Positions 25,701 through 35,711 of a stretch of 64,000 nucleotides of DNA are shown here, in pieces. A model generated the notes under the pieces. It made no database searches. It had not been told where the DNA came from and saw only the letters and a list, made by a program, of their open reading frames with translations. Within the stretch, counting starts at the first letter, position 1. Every line of letters starts with the position of its first letter. The stretch is from assembly GCF_003473485.1 (NCBI RefSeq), contig NC_053048.1:25971255-26035254 (forward strand), read 5' to 3'. The DNA is from Medicago truncatula (lineage: Eukaryota > Streptophyta > Magnoliopsida > Fabales > Fabaceae). Both the position numbers and the translations under genes were made by a program.

Positions 25701-26916
25701 AGTTAGATTCAGATCGATATCTAGGTTTTAGCCCATCAGAGTTGTTTTCATTCACCTCATTGGCCTGTTGGTTTCATTGCAAACTTCCAATGGTGGGTCT
25801 GCACATATATTCTTGATCTGACTTCAATTATTTTGGGAGCTATGAGGTTAATGTTTTGCGCACTATGCAGCCTCGTCGTTCAGGTATTGCATTTTGGGTT
25901 ATTTTATAAACACGGCCATTGTCATGAGCCATTATAATTTCAAACAGATAAATATGTAATTGTGATGTCATAAAGGTGTTTTTAATCAGAATCATAAAAA
26001 AACCAAACACCAAAGCTGGCAGATTTGCAATTATGAGCTATAACTGCTATACGAAAATAACACATATACAATGCCAGTCCGCGCTAAACACGATATCAAG
26101 TAATAAACTCAGATAAATAAAGGAAATGACGTATGCTGTAAGTGGATTAGTGAGTCGAAAAACGAACTTCTAATATGTCCATTTCCAAAAGCAACTTAAT
26201 AACGACCGGTACATTAGAGTTTCTAATTAAACTAAAAGATTATATAGTTTTCTAAAACAACTTATACACAAAGGTAAAAAAAAACACATACCAGCCACAC
26301 ATTAATTCTTCTTTCTAACCCTTGAAAATTAACCTAACTTGACAACATAAGAGCATTAAAACTAACCTAACTTAACAAATTGAAAATTAACCTAACTTAA
26401 CAGCATAAGAGCATCAAAACTAACCTAACTTAACAACTTGAAATTTAACCTAACTTAACAACATTAGAGCATCAAAACTAACCAGCAAAAAAAAATCGCA
26501 CTTTTTAGTTCCTGTAAAATTAACCTAACTTAACAAATTGAAAATTAACCTAACTTAACAAAACAAAACTGAAATAAATCTTAAGCATTCAAACAATCAA
26601 ATAACAAAGATAAAAGGAACATGAACATACCAAGTAGATAAGCCTCAAGCAAGTGAGTTCTCCAAAGAACTTGATCCATAGGTGACATAGTACCAAGCTT
26701 AGCACCTTTGTTCTGGATCTTAACAAGACTCATAAGACTAGAAAGAAGAATCACAAACATTGTACCAGCAATAGTTTTTACAGTAGCTGGTGCCTTCCCC
26801 ATCTTGAGCTGATCCAAACTCTTCATAACAAGATCCCTTAATGGACCTATCTTTACCATCATAAGAAAAGCCATAACACCTTCAGCAATAATCACCAAAA
26901 ACAATAACTGAATCAT
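16773..26916 (-). CDS. BAP31-like ER membrane protein, two exons with a 9.5-kb intron
   Basis: BAP29/BAP31 proteins are ER membrane proteins involved in cargo export and quality control. Exon 1 is 26631..26916 and exon 2 is 16773..17143. The intron (17144..26630, 9,487 bp) has donor G|GTATGT and acceptor TTGCAG|G. Splicing gives LLEAYLLG|FTLFLGFLIDRMHHY, which restores the third membrane segment; read-through of exon 1 instead ends at FDCLNA. The product is 218 aa. Membrane segments lie at about residues 2-21, 46-66 and 92-106, followed by a Lys/Glu-rich coiled coil (about 118-210) that includes the family-typical LLEYDRLLEDNQNLQ. The C-terminus is RHKS, not a canonical KKxx retrieval signal. 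The intron holds U1 snRNA copies and several transposons. Regulation is not evident. Confidence 0.88.
17735..17764 (-). pseudogene. U1 snRNA fragment (3' stem-loop only)
   Basis: Only the GC-rich 3' stem-loop (GGGGCC...GGCCCC) and a few bases before it survive, preceded on the plus strand by the same flank (GGCTTGAAA) seen next to other U1 copies. The remainder of the gene and promoter are missing. Confidence 0.75.
18663..19287. mobile_element. Non-autonomous MULE, 625 bp, 9-bp target duplication
   Basis: Long inverted repeats of about 100 bp begin GAGTTCAGG at both ends and include CATGACATGTGGC. GTCAAAATA flanks the element perfectly on both sides (18654..18662 and 19288..19296), the 9-bp duplication of Mutator-like elements. 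The interior contains a GC-rich CGGCGGCGG stretch unlike its surroundings, possibly captured host DNA. The paralogous site near 17415 lacks the element. Confidence 0.85.
19618..19775 (-). ncRNA. U1 snRNA variant inside the BAP31-like intron, altered 5' end
   Basis: Full length (158 nt), with the U1A loop ATTGCACTT, an Sm-like AATTTGTGA and a 3' stem-loop. The 5' end reads ATACATACCTG in place of ATACTTACCTG, so it would pair perfectly with CAG|GTATGTAT. The U1-70K loop is changed to GATCAATAAG, which may weaken protein binding. Stem II keeps pairing by paired changes (TAGAC/GTCTA). The USE and a TATAATAA box lie upstream. It may be a functional variant or a recently inactivated copy; the sequence cannot decide. 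Confidence 0.8.
19798..19851 (-). promoter_or_regulatory. snRNA promoter of the intronic U1 variant
   Basis: USE GTCCCACATCG (19841..19851) is exact. TATAATAA lies at 19798..19805, 35 bp away. Confidence 0.8.
20794..21586. mobile_element. Second MULE-like element of the same family
   Basis: Terminal repeats (GAGTTCAGATCTGCTCCATT on the left; GAGTTAAGATCTACTCCATT on the right, read in reverse) match the family of the element at 18663. No clean 9-bp duplication remains at the ends. The interior has a GGCGGCGG-rich block and no transposase. It lies between two halves of a U1-flanking duplicate. Confidence 0.65.
21608..21720 (-). pseudogene. U1 snRNA, 5'-truncated copy fused to MULE end sequence
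   Basis: The 3' two thirds of U1 (3' stem-loop, Sm-like AATTTGT, ATTGCACTT loop) is intact. It breaks off in stem II and joins a duplicate of the MULE right end at 21721..21765. There is no 5' end and no promoter. Confidence 0.8.
21792..21944 (-). pseudogene. U1 snRNA, degenerate full-span copy
   Basis: It spans the whole gene, but the 5' end has a 2-base insertion (ATACTTTTACC), the Sm region is altered (near CATTATAACG on the plus strand), and the segment between stem II and the Sm region has a deletion. The promoter is nevertheless preserved: USE at 22009..22019 and TATAAAA at 21969..21975, 33 bp apart. A transcript would be unlikely to form a snRNP. Confidence 0.75.
22775..23056. mobile_element. 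Short solo LTR, 282 bp, 5-bp target duplication
   Basis: It begins TGTTAGAATATATAGG and ends TTTCTAACA, in TG...CA form, and is flanked on both sides by GACTC (22770..22774 and 23057..23061). No internal retrotransposon sequence remains, so it is a solo LTR, probably Copia-type by its terminal style. The paralogous stretch at about 24150 shows the unoccupied GACTC site. Confidence 0.85.
23345..23476 (+). mobile_element. SINE with poly(A) tail and 17-bp target duplication
   Basis: A Pol III-like A box region (TTGGCCTGGTGG) and B box (GGTTCAATTCT) are followed by an A tract of about 18. AACTGCTTTACAAAAAT flanks it (23328..23344 and 23477..23493). The paralogous segment near 26040 reads through without the insertion. 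Confidence 0.85.
24334..24405. repeat. 36-bp tandem duplication
   Basis: Two units (24334..24369, 24370..24405) both start GTCGTTCCTC and end TTCTAAGAAGCC, with three substitutions. Confidence 0.8.
24595..24717 (+). mobile_element. tRNA-derived SINE, 9-bp target duplication
   Basis: The head GTGTAGCTCAGTTGGTAG is a tRNA-like A box and GGTTCGAAAAC a B box, followed by an A-rich tail. AAAAAACAT lies on both sides (24586..24594 and 24718..24726). There is no acceptor stem, so it is not a tRNA gene. Confidence 0.75.
24741..24902 (-). pseudogene. Two tandem U1 3'-half fragments
   Basis: Fragments at 24741..24812 and 24832..24902 each carry the 3' stem-loop, the Sm-like site and the adjacent stem, and stop at the same base (GCCTTAGAC on the plus strand). 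They continue into the A-rich ACATAAAAAAAA linker. They form a tandem series with the next full-span copy. Confidence 0.8.
24940..25096 (-). pseudogene. U1 snRNA, full-span copy with damaged 5' end
   Basis: All stem-loops and the ATTGCACTT loop are visible, but the splice-site pairing region reads GCTTACATA where ACTTACCTG is expected, and the 70K loop reads GATCAAAAAG. USE GTCCCACATCG is exact (25162..25172), but the TATA box has become CATAAAA (25122..25128). Pseudogene is the simplest reading. Confidence 0.8.
26328..26565. repeat. Minisatellite of TAACCTAACTTAACA units
   Basis: Repeated short units such as ACTAACCTAACTTAACAA alternate with 'AGAGCATCAAAA'. They lie in the intron just downstream of exon 1 of the BAP31-like gene. 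The unit resembles no coding sequence. Confidence 0.8.
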
Positions 26917-27170
26917 CTTTTTCTTCTTTCCTGAACTGAAATTGTAAAAAAAAGGTTGCTTTTTTCAAATGGGGTTTTGTTAATTTGTTAGTTTTACACT
27001 TACAAAGGACCCTTTAGGATTTTTAGTGAAACTGGGGCAAGTAGAGAATGACCCAGATGAATTATAGAACGAAAAAATGAAATCTAGGTTGAAAGTTTGA
27101 GTCTTTACAATGTATTACATGCATTAGCTTGAAGGGTATAACGTTGATTAATGGGCATGGATCGGTAAAG

Positions 27171-27173
<3 letters not shown>

Positions 27174-27207
<34 letters not shown>
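27174..27207. repeat. (GA)n microsatellite
   Basis: About 17 uninterrupted GA units, upstream of the BAP31-like start codon. Confidence 0.95.
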
Positions 27208-27212
<5 letters not shown>

Positions 27213-27649
27213 GAAAGAAAAAGCTTTAAACCCTTTTGAGCGAGGGACTTTATGCTGAAAGTGAAAATTAATAGAAAATCTTAAGTTTCGTTCTAATAGT
27301 GGTTTAATTAGTAAATAGGCGATTAACCTACTTAAATTATAAGTTTCGTCAATTATCACACAAAACTTCAATTGCCTCTTGAAATTGTACAACGTTGATC
27401 AATTTATCTCTATCAAATTCTTCTATTGGTCAACGCGACGTTTTGCAAATACCACGTGAAGTTTTGCATTTATGTGCAAAATGCTCCCGAATTTGATTTT
27501 TTTTTTCGTCATTGACTCAAAAGATATTAAAGAAAAACAATTAATCGTTAATTTTAATACTTTAAACTCTACAATATTACAATCCAATATTACAATTAAC
27601 ATTTAGATCCTTTATTACAATCCAATATTTTAGATAACAAAAATTAAAA

Positions 27650-29056
27650 CATATATTAGTGGGCTTAACATGTTTAGATGGTTTTGAGTGCCTTAACATG
27701 TTTAGAAATGATTAGCCAAGTTTTTGGATCAAAATTGGGCATAGGGAAGTTAAAAATGGAATTTTTGAGTGAAAAATGTCAAAACTCCCGAGAGCCATCA
27801 TTTTTAACTCGCCACGGCGAGTAGCTTGTTCGCCATAGCGAGTACCCTTTTTCCTGAACTCGCCATAACGAGTAGAGTGGCTCGCCTTGCGAGTTACTCA
27901 GTGGCAGTCAGCATTGTTTAGGGTTCTTGCGATCTTTTTCGCACGTAACGTTCTGAGTTGGTCTTTGGGGTAAGAATGAAAGTTGTTTATAATTATATTG
28001 TTGTTCCGTGAGTCTAAATTAATATGAATGTTGTTGTTGGATAATTTGAGATACATATATTATGTGAATATTGTATGATATAGAAATATAGTTGTTCATA
28101 TCATTCAAGTTGTTGTTATTGATGTTGTTATGTTGCAAGTTGTTATTGTTGTTGTCAATGATGTTGTTGGTTGATAAACATCGCCAAGTTGCAAGTTTGT
28201 TGTATTAAGTTGTTGAAGTCGTCTAAGTTGTCAAAGCGGTCTAAGTTGTTTAAGTTGTTGGTTGTTGAGTCCATGCATACTCATTAAAGTTGAGGGCTTG
28301 ATGCCCTGTGAGCCTATTCGCTCTATAAGTTGAGGACTTTATGCCCTGTGAGCCTATTTGCTCTATAAGTTGGGGGCTTGATGCCTTGTGAGTATATTTA
28401 TGCTCTATATGTTGGGGGGCTTGATGCCCTGGTTGGTACCACATGCATGATTAAGTTGTTGTAGTTGCATTGTCGAGATGATGTTGTTGTAGTTGCATTG
28501 TCGAGTTGATGTCGTTGTTGTTAAGTTGTCGAAATATCAATGAGTTGTTAATGAAGAACTACATGAAGAATTAATATTATTAATTGATGTTGTCTATGTT
28601 GTTAAATTCTATTGATGAGTTATATGCTTATTATTATTGAATGTGAAATCTCACCCCTTCTGTTTGAATGTTGCCTCTACGTGGGTAACGTGCAGATAAT
28701 CAGGAATAGTTGTTGAAGTGAGTTGACTCTCTCACGCGTCGTCTTAGGGTCGCTCTGATACGTAACAGGATGGGGATCTTACTTGTTTTCCATGTATTAC
28801 GTAATTGCTATGATTTTATGTTGATGAATCACCTAGATTGAATTCTAATAAGTTGTTTATGTTGAGGCCGTTCTGTCATTACGTTGTTCAATTAATGTTT
28901 TCCGCTGCAATAAGATTTGAATTGATGACATGAAGTGTTTTGAATAAATAGTAACTTTACTCTATTTATATTTTAACGTAGTGTAGCATCCTGTTTAGTT
29001 GATTACTCTGATTTTATGCAAAAAATTACAAATTGGGAAAACGGGGTGTTATAGAC
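27650..29056 (+). mobile_element. Probable decayed solo LTR (Gypsy style)
   Basis: The right end reads ACGGGGTGTTATA, close to the GGGTGTTACA ending common in plant LTRs. The body has long GTTGTT-rich runs, four short CTCGCC...GCGAG hairpins (27815-27900) and a minisatellite at 28284-28437. No clear left end or target duplication was found, so the borders are approximate. Confidence 0.4.
28284..28437. repeat. Minisatellite, about 45-50-bp unit, 3-4 copies
   Basis: Units carry GAGGGCTTGATGCCCTGTGAG with CTCTATAAGTTG spacers; each unit contains a small GGGCTTGATGCCC hairpin. Confidence 0.8.
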
Positions 29057-29099
29057 AGCCGCGAACGGAGTGTTGGACGGCGAGGTCGACGGCAGCGTC

Positions 29100-29104
<5 letters not shown>

Positions 29105-29133
<29 letters not shown>
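29105..29133. repeat. (CT)n microsatellite
   Basis: About 14 CT units. Confidence 0.95.
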
Positions 29134-29136
<3 letters not shown>

Positions 29137-31153
29137 GAGCTCTTTTCTGTTTTTTTTTCTCTATCAACACATATAAATAAGGGAAAGGCAGCAATTATCA
29201 ATTGACCATAATACCCCATAAGGGTAAAATAGTAAAAAATTGGACAAGGATTGTCCTATATAGTATAGTAGATACTGAATAGAGATGTCTCTTCGAAAAT
29301 CAGCATGGTGTGCAATACATCGTCACTAACTTTTGCACAAGTTATCTAGCTTCCTCGGCATTAGATATGCAACACATATGATTTTATTTTTTTTGTGTTT
29401 GAATGTTTGAGTTTTTTACCAAGAAACATCGGATTCATATCCAAAAACAAAACACATGGGAACAGAACGAGTCGAATCACGGCGAGGATTGGGTTTGGGC
29501 TTGGTAGAGTTTTAAGAAGATGAATCGCGACGATGAAGATGAATGGTGACTAATTAGAAAGATGTGGTGGTGATGAAGAATATGGAATAAGATTTTTTTT
29601 TTGTTACAACTGTGAAAGAAGAAGATTCACGAGTTTCTTCGTTTTCCATTACGTTTTTTTTTAATTAAAGAAATATACCCCTGGACTTTTTAATTATTTT
29701 AAAATTGAAAATACCCACGTGGTTCAATGAGAAGTTATGTCAACGTTGAATAAGTTAAAATTGGCCAAAAGGACGAATATTACAAATGAACTAGTCTATA
29801 GATGATTAAATTTGACATTTTTTTAATAGAGAGTCAAAATCGCAACATTTGAAAGTTAGAGGGTCGAAAGTACACTTAAGCCTAAAGTCTATTAAGTTTT
29901 TATATGAGAAATGTTAACGAGTGCCCCTGTGCCACTCTTTAAGAACCATTAATAGTAAGTTTTTATGAGAAAATATGTAATCAATGCGTTGAAATTTTAA
30001 AGAATATGTTCGTCGTCTTGTGCGGCGTTGTTTGATTTCTCATTTTCTTGATGTGTTCATTTGATTCATATTGAAAGATTGATTATTCAATCAAAGATTT
30101 GGACGTCAACCTTGCAGATCCGGAGACCATGAATATTCCGGTCACTTTAATTTTATCATATATTTTTGTACACATTATGCCGTTATATGCTATTAACTTG
30201 ATTGATGTGAATTTGTTCGTAGATTCACTTTACTTTTTTAACGATGTTAAATAATGCAATCTCTCGATTTAAATGAATGAATATCATTTTATTTTTGTAA
30301 AAAAAAAAAAGAAAAGAAAGTGGGAGTTGTGTAAACAAAGTACTCGAACTTCATCTAACAAAACAAAGTAGTGACACTTGACACATGTGTGAGTAAGCAA
30401 AGTACATTAAACCTAGTAGTATATATATAAGGGAGCAAACACAGCAACTCTTCACACGGCGGCCAGGCTAGTGTGGTGGGAATGGGAGATTGGAGAATTT
30501 AGAAGTTGTGGGAATGGGTTCTTTGGAAAGAAATATATTCACTTCACTCTTTCCAATTCCACCCATTCCTATTATTTCTAATTTCTCCTCCCTTTCCCCT
30601 CCTTCACTTAACTTTTCTCTTCCATTCCTTCATGTTTCTCTCCCTCACAATCTTTCATATTTTCATCGTTTTTGTATGTTTGTTAGATCTAAGTCCTTGA
30701 AACTAAACTTCATCGTTTTGATTAACATTTTTTAATTGTCAGATCTGAAACTAAACTTTCCAGATCTAAATTTGTAAGTTAATTTATTTTATTTTATTTT
30801 TGTTGTTGTATTCGTAATATTGTCAGATCTGAATGCTTAAAAGCATTTGTCGTTAGGATTTAGTTCTGGTTGTTTTCGTTTTGTAGTAAACCAGATCTGA
30901 ATGAATTGCTATTATACAGATCTCATGAATCACGTAATTAGAATGAAAGATCAATTACCAATGTTATTAAAGAATAGTCATATATTTTTTCGTGTTGAGA
31001 TAAGTATAATTGGACAATCATTATTTAAAAATGGAGATCAGGTTATGCCAAACAAACTCATAAATCACTCAAGTTCATTTTCAGTGTTTTTTCTTTAATT
31101 TTGTATTATATTTTTTTGTATTTTATTTTGGATGTAATGAGATTGAATATTAT
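29134..31153. other. Non-coding stretch, possible transcribed region near 30.4 kb
   Basis: No protein gene recognised. TATATATATAA at 30421-30431 followed by pyrimidine-rich sequence and several CAGATCTGAA motifs resembles a plant 5'UTR/first intron, but no coding exon follows. Confidence 0.3.
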
Positions 31154-31450
31154 GGCTAAAATATGGTTTTAGTCCCTGCAAATATGCCTCGTTTTGGTTT
31201 TAGTTCAAAAAAATTTTGTTTTTGGTCCCTGCAAAATTTTTTGTTTTTGAAAATAGTCCCTGACACCACTTTTGTGATGATTTGCATATGTGGCACATTA
31301 TAACTGAACCAATTTTGTAGTTTTTGGTCCCTGTAAAATATATTGTTTTCAAAAACAAAATTTTGCTGGGATCAAAAACAAAATTTTCTTTTTACAGGGA
31401 CTAAAACCAAAACGAGACATATTTGCAGGGACTAAAACCATATTTTAGCC
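31154..31450. mobile_element. MULE-type MITE, 297 bp, 9-bp target duplication
   Basis: Inverted ends GGCTAAAATATGGTTTTAGT extend further inward on both sides, and GAATATTAT flanks both ends exactly (31145..31153 and 31451..31459). Internal units are 'TTTTGGTCCCTG'. Confidence 0.85.
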
Positions 31451-32383
31451 GAATATTATTAACGATTCAGATAACAATTCATGAATAACACAATCGTTTA
31501 CTTCGATATCGTCCATCAAAGTTTTAAATCATGAATAACATCTCTTAATGTGATTGCGAATTTGCAATTTGTAATCACATCGGTGTATAAAGCAACTGTA
31601 ACACAATCGTGGCTGCAATACAACTAAATAATTTAGCAACAATGTTTTTTGGTTGCGCTTTTTTATCCTTGAATTTTCACAAATTGATCAATTTTAACCC
31701 AAATTAATCGAAATAGGTAGAACGTTCTTGGATTTGTTCAACGTCTATCAAATTGATCCCTTTGTCAAGTCTTGATGTTAATGGTGTTGACATGGAGTTT
31801 TAAGTGAGATGTCATGCATTACAAGATGAAAGGTTGAAGTGAAGTTTTCTAGAAAACTTTTCAAATTGGAAAACTCATGTGGGGGATGAACGAACTTACG
31901 CTAGATTCGAAAAGGTTGAAATTGAGAGTGAAAAATAAAATGTAAAAAATCAAATACAAAAAGGATACAATTGATATTTTTAGTAGTTTGTAGGGAGAAG
32001 ATACAAGTGTAGAAGTACAGATCGGGTAAATTTTTCCTTATCATAGTACCTCAAAAACCTTAAATATAAAACCAATTAAGTGTTTGTTTGATTTAACAGT
32101 GGTTTCATGTTTTTACAAAAGCTTACTTTTTGTAGCTTTAGGATTTTCAGGTCTAACTTGTCTCGGGACATGATATTTGCCATGCAAAAGCTAATCCAAA
32201 CATATATTAAGTGTCTCCACCCAATGAACAACACAAAACTTCAAACATAGTGGCACAATATTTGACAACTTAACGGATAACCATATTTTTACAAAGAAAA
32301 GTATGTATTTACACGAAAGTCAAAGTAATAGATAGAGAGAAAGTAAAATAAAATGTGAATATAAGTTGAACCCTTCGTGATGC
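31451..32383. other. Non-coding stretch
   Basis: Nothing recognised beyond AT-rich sequence. Confidence 0.4.
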
Positions 32384-32640
32384 TAGCACTGTGTCATGCT
32401 CACCTATATCATTCCCATCTCCTTCTAAATGGTCTGGTAGTTCCTCTTCTTCATTGTAATTCCCAATTGTCTTCTTGAGCAAGGATATGTGGAACATTGG
32501 GTGCACTCGTGATCCCTCAGGTAATTTCAATTTGTAAGCACAATTCCTCGAGCCACAATTGGATAGGGACAACAAATTTTAGCTTATAACTTCGCATAAA
32601 TACAAGCCACCACTGATTGGGGGACTAAAAGTCGGAAGCA
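32384..32640 (-). pseudogene. Ty3/Gypsy polyprotein C-terminal remnant
   Basis: The frame reads AYKLKLPEGSRVHPMFHISL followed by LKK, the segment between integrase and chromodomain in plant Gypsy elements, then LPDHLEGDGN and VLASRRV. Only this part survives, with no LTRs visible. Confidence 0.7.
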
Positions 32641-33085
32641 AAAGTTATGATAGAAAAAAAAAAAATTAGGACTAAAAGTTGAAGAAATCTTTAAAAGTTA
32701 AATAAAAAATTTATATATTTACAAAAACCAAAAATATATTTAAGCCAAAATTTTCTGAAGAGATTCTCACAGGACATAATTTCCCTTCCAATTCGCACAC
32801 GACTTTTTTGCTACAATCCAGTAAGAGATTGAAATACGTTTGTTTCCTTCTTACATGTATAACCCCTCTTAACATTTTCAAGCATATTTCAAATGTGTGC
32901 ATGTTGGTTCCAAAATATTTAACCAATAATTAAGTTACAATTGAGCATTATGGAACAACCTCATGTTCAATTGATTCATGCGTACATTACCATATGTCAT
33001 TCATCTGTACCTCCTATTTATATATATATATATATAATATAATTATAAATGATAATTTTCTATCTAATCCTCGAGCATCATTGTT

Positions 33086-33223
33086 TATTTTATTTTATTG
33101 ATAGACGAATTGGCAAAGCCATTATACTCACACACATAAGTGGAGATACCGGAGTTCAAACCCCGATCATGGCATCCGACCTAACAATTTCGGCATTTTA
33201 CTAGTTGAGCTAGAACTTCTGAA
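33086..33223 (-). mobile_element. tRNA-derived SINE, 15-bp target duplication
   Basis: On the minus strand: A box TCTAGCTCAACTAG, B box GGGTTTGAACTCC, ending in a TAAAATAAAATAAA tail. TCGAGCATCATTGTT flanks it exactly (33071..33085 and 33224..33238). Confidence 0.88.
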
Positions 33224-33238
33224 TCGAGCATCATTGTT

Positions 33239-35694
33239 ACTAAATGGCATATTGAAATGGTCGCCATCAACAATTTTATTACACAACAAGAGTAAATTGT
33301 TTTTTTCTTTTGGGTGTGAATAATTAAGAGTAAACTTGCCTGAATAAAAAAAGAGTAAACTTGCTATTGTTGAAAGACACAACAAATGCGAGTATTCAGT
33401 ATCCTTTGTAGTGTTTTTATATATGTTATCTTCTAATAATAAAAAAGGTTTTTTCTAGATTACCTTTGAAGAATGGTGGATAATTTATCCACCAACCAAT
33501 GAAAATGAACAATTTGTTGGTGGGGTCAAGATAGTTCATGAATATCACTTAAAAATGTGCTTATGTGGCTAATGTGTATTGGTTAAGGTAAATTACCCAC
33601 CATTCTTCCATGGGTACTCTAATTGTCACCAAAAAAAAAATTGTATGTATTTTATGTTTTTTTTCTTCTTTCTGTAATGTGACATTATTTGAACAAATCA
33701 CAATGTTACTTATAGTGTTACACATCAACATTTCTAATACAGTTAGTATATGTGATGGAGAAAACATTTTGTCATACGTTAGGCAATTAACACTAACAAT
33801 TTGATATTTCTTAAATTTGCGGTTTCAAATTGCCAAAATTTATAATATTCATTTTAAAATTTTGTATTCGACCTAATAACCGACTAATCCAAAAGATTCA
33901 ATCTCCCTATCTATTTGTGGAACTCCATAGCCAGAACCAACGAGCATCGCTTTGTATAGACTTAATCAACCAGACAAATCAAACGAGTTTCAAAATTTAC
34001 AATTTTATTATCCAGAATAGCATTTTAGTCCATATTATCCTCTTCAAATTTACCACCACTCGTCTCCTCTTTACAAACTTTCTTTTGAAGATTAATTTGT
34101 TTTTATTGTATAGTCATGAAGTATATTTTCCATGCAATCATCAAATGATATTTTTTCGTAACCAAAAAAAAGATATTTTTTCTGGTGTACTCAAATGAAA
34201 TTTAAACCTAAAAAAGAAAAATCATATATTACCTACTAAGATTGTTATATTCTATTTTGAAAATCATATTATTGGTTACCATATATATGAATTTGATATT
34301 TGATTATTTACTACTACTAAAACATTTTGTATATTAGATACATTGACTCACATTGTCAAAGTCAATTTAACTTTTAGTTATTAAACGATGTGACAGTAGA
34401 TTAATTGATACATATGTAAAATATTTTTATTTTTATGTATAATTAATATATTTTTTAAATATGAAGGCTGTATTTCATTTTTAATGCTATTTTATTTTAC
34501 TAGCTAAAAATATCCAACTACCTAGTGTCCCGGCCGGCCCATAACAGCTGGTATGGGACTTTATGTCATGCAATTAGACAATCTACCAAGAGGGATCCAC
34601 ATTTTCGGCATTTTTTAATGAATACTTCATCTAACTTAAATGTTTTTATTCTAAAAGACAAAAAAACTCATCAAGTTTTTTATAAAAATATCAATTATAA
34701 TAAGTCATTATTTATTAAAAAAACGCCATTGTGAAATATTTTAAAATCATTGGTTTTGAACTTTGTTAAAATATATTTTAAAACGCATGTAAATTAATTT
34801 CCGAGTTTATTATTACAAACCAAAATCAGTACTTATTAATATTGTCTTTAAAAAAAAATGTTCGTATAATATTGTCTTAATATAACCTAATAAATTAGTT
34901 GGTATTTGTTTTGAGGTGAACCAACATATTTTTTGCATGCAGAATTTTCTTTGTAAATTATCATTCCGATGTATACCTATACTATACCTACATGTTTTTG
35001 GAAGTATATTAATTAAACGGCCATGTGGGCACGAATTAGTCTAAGACATCAGTAAGTGGTAATATTAAAATTGTGTTCAAAGAGAGATTCCTACCTAAAC
35101 CTAGCAGCTAGCTACGAGCTAGGCACATTCTTAAAGAGGTATATTACGTTTGAATGTCACTTGCAATATTTTTATTTTTTTTTAATTCAATATAACTAGT
35201 TAAAGCATCTCTACATGAAATCCATCTTCAATTTTATTGCAAAGTCTTGTTTTCACAAGCTTCATGACTGAAAAAAAATTAGTAATCATGAGAGTAAACA
35301 CAAAACAAATTACTCTACCGATCAAAACAAATTAGTGAAAGAGAATGTTTTTGGATATTGTTGAAATATGCGTCAAGCTCATAATGATATAATTGAATCT
35401 CAAGGGAACCTTCTCTTAAAACTTAAAACTGAGCTAAGAACTAACTATAGTAACTCCATATAGTTTGGTCACAAATGTCACTCTGCAGCCTTACTTTGCA
35501 TTTTTGGATTTGGAAATTGGGTTATCTATTATTTTGAGAATTTAAACACTATATTTAAGTGCATTCAAAGAGAGGGGTGGCGAACATTACATATGCATGC
35601 AGGGGGTACTCCATTATCAAACATTCTATGTAGGTGTAAGTTGGTCTTGAATTTATCGAAATTATTCATTTGAGTTTATCAAAAGGCAAATTAA
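33239..35694. other. Non-coding AT-rich stretch
   Basis: Only unsupported AT-rich open frames, e.g. 33830..34198. No gene, RNA or bounded repeat recognised. Confidence 0.4.
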
Positions 35695-35711
35695 TATGAT
35701 AGCTCGCAATT

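Larger units (their letters stand above)
17230..26280. repeat. Segmental duplications filling the BAP31-like intron
   Basis: Collinear blocks recur. 17230..17700 matches 18485..19600 once the element at 18663 is removed. The U1-plus-upstream block recurs at 19618.., 21792..22740 and 24940..25850, ending in 'CACTAGGTTCCC' and 'TTTTAGC(C/T)CA(T/A)CAGAG' sequences that recur again at 23755..24250. The block at 23160..23720 matches 25880..26270. So the intron expanded by repeated duplication of U1-containing units, with later insertions and deletions. Confidence 0.8.

Noticed and set aside
30490..30735. 81-codon frame after a TATA-like motif
   Set aside because: Low-complexity Phe/Leu/Ser-rich translation of a pyrimidine tract; more likely untranslated sequence if transcribed at all.
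33830..34198. A 122-codon plus-strand frame
   Set aside because: AT-rich, no recognisable motif, no splice or promoter support.
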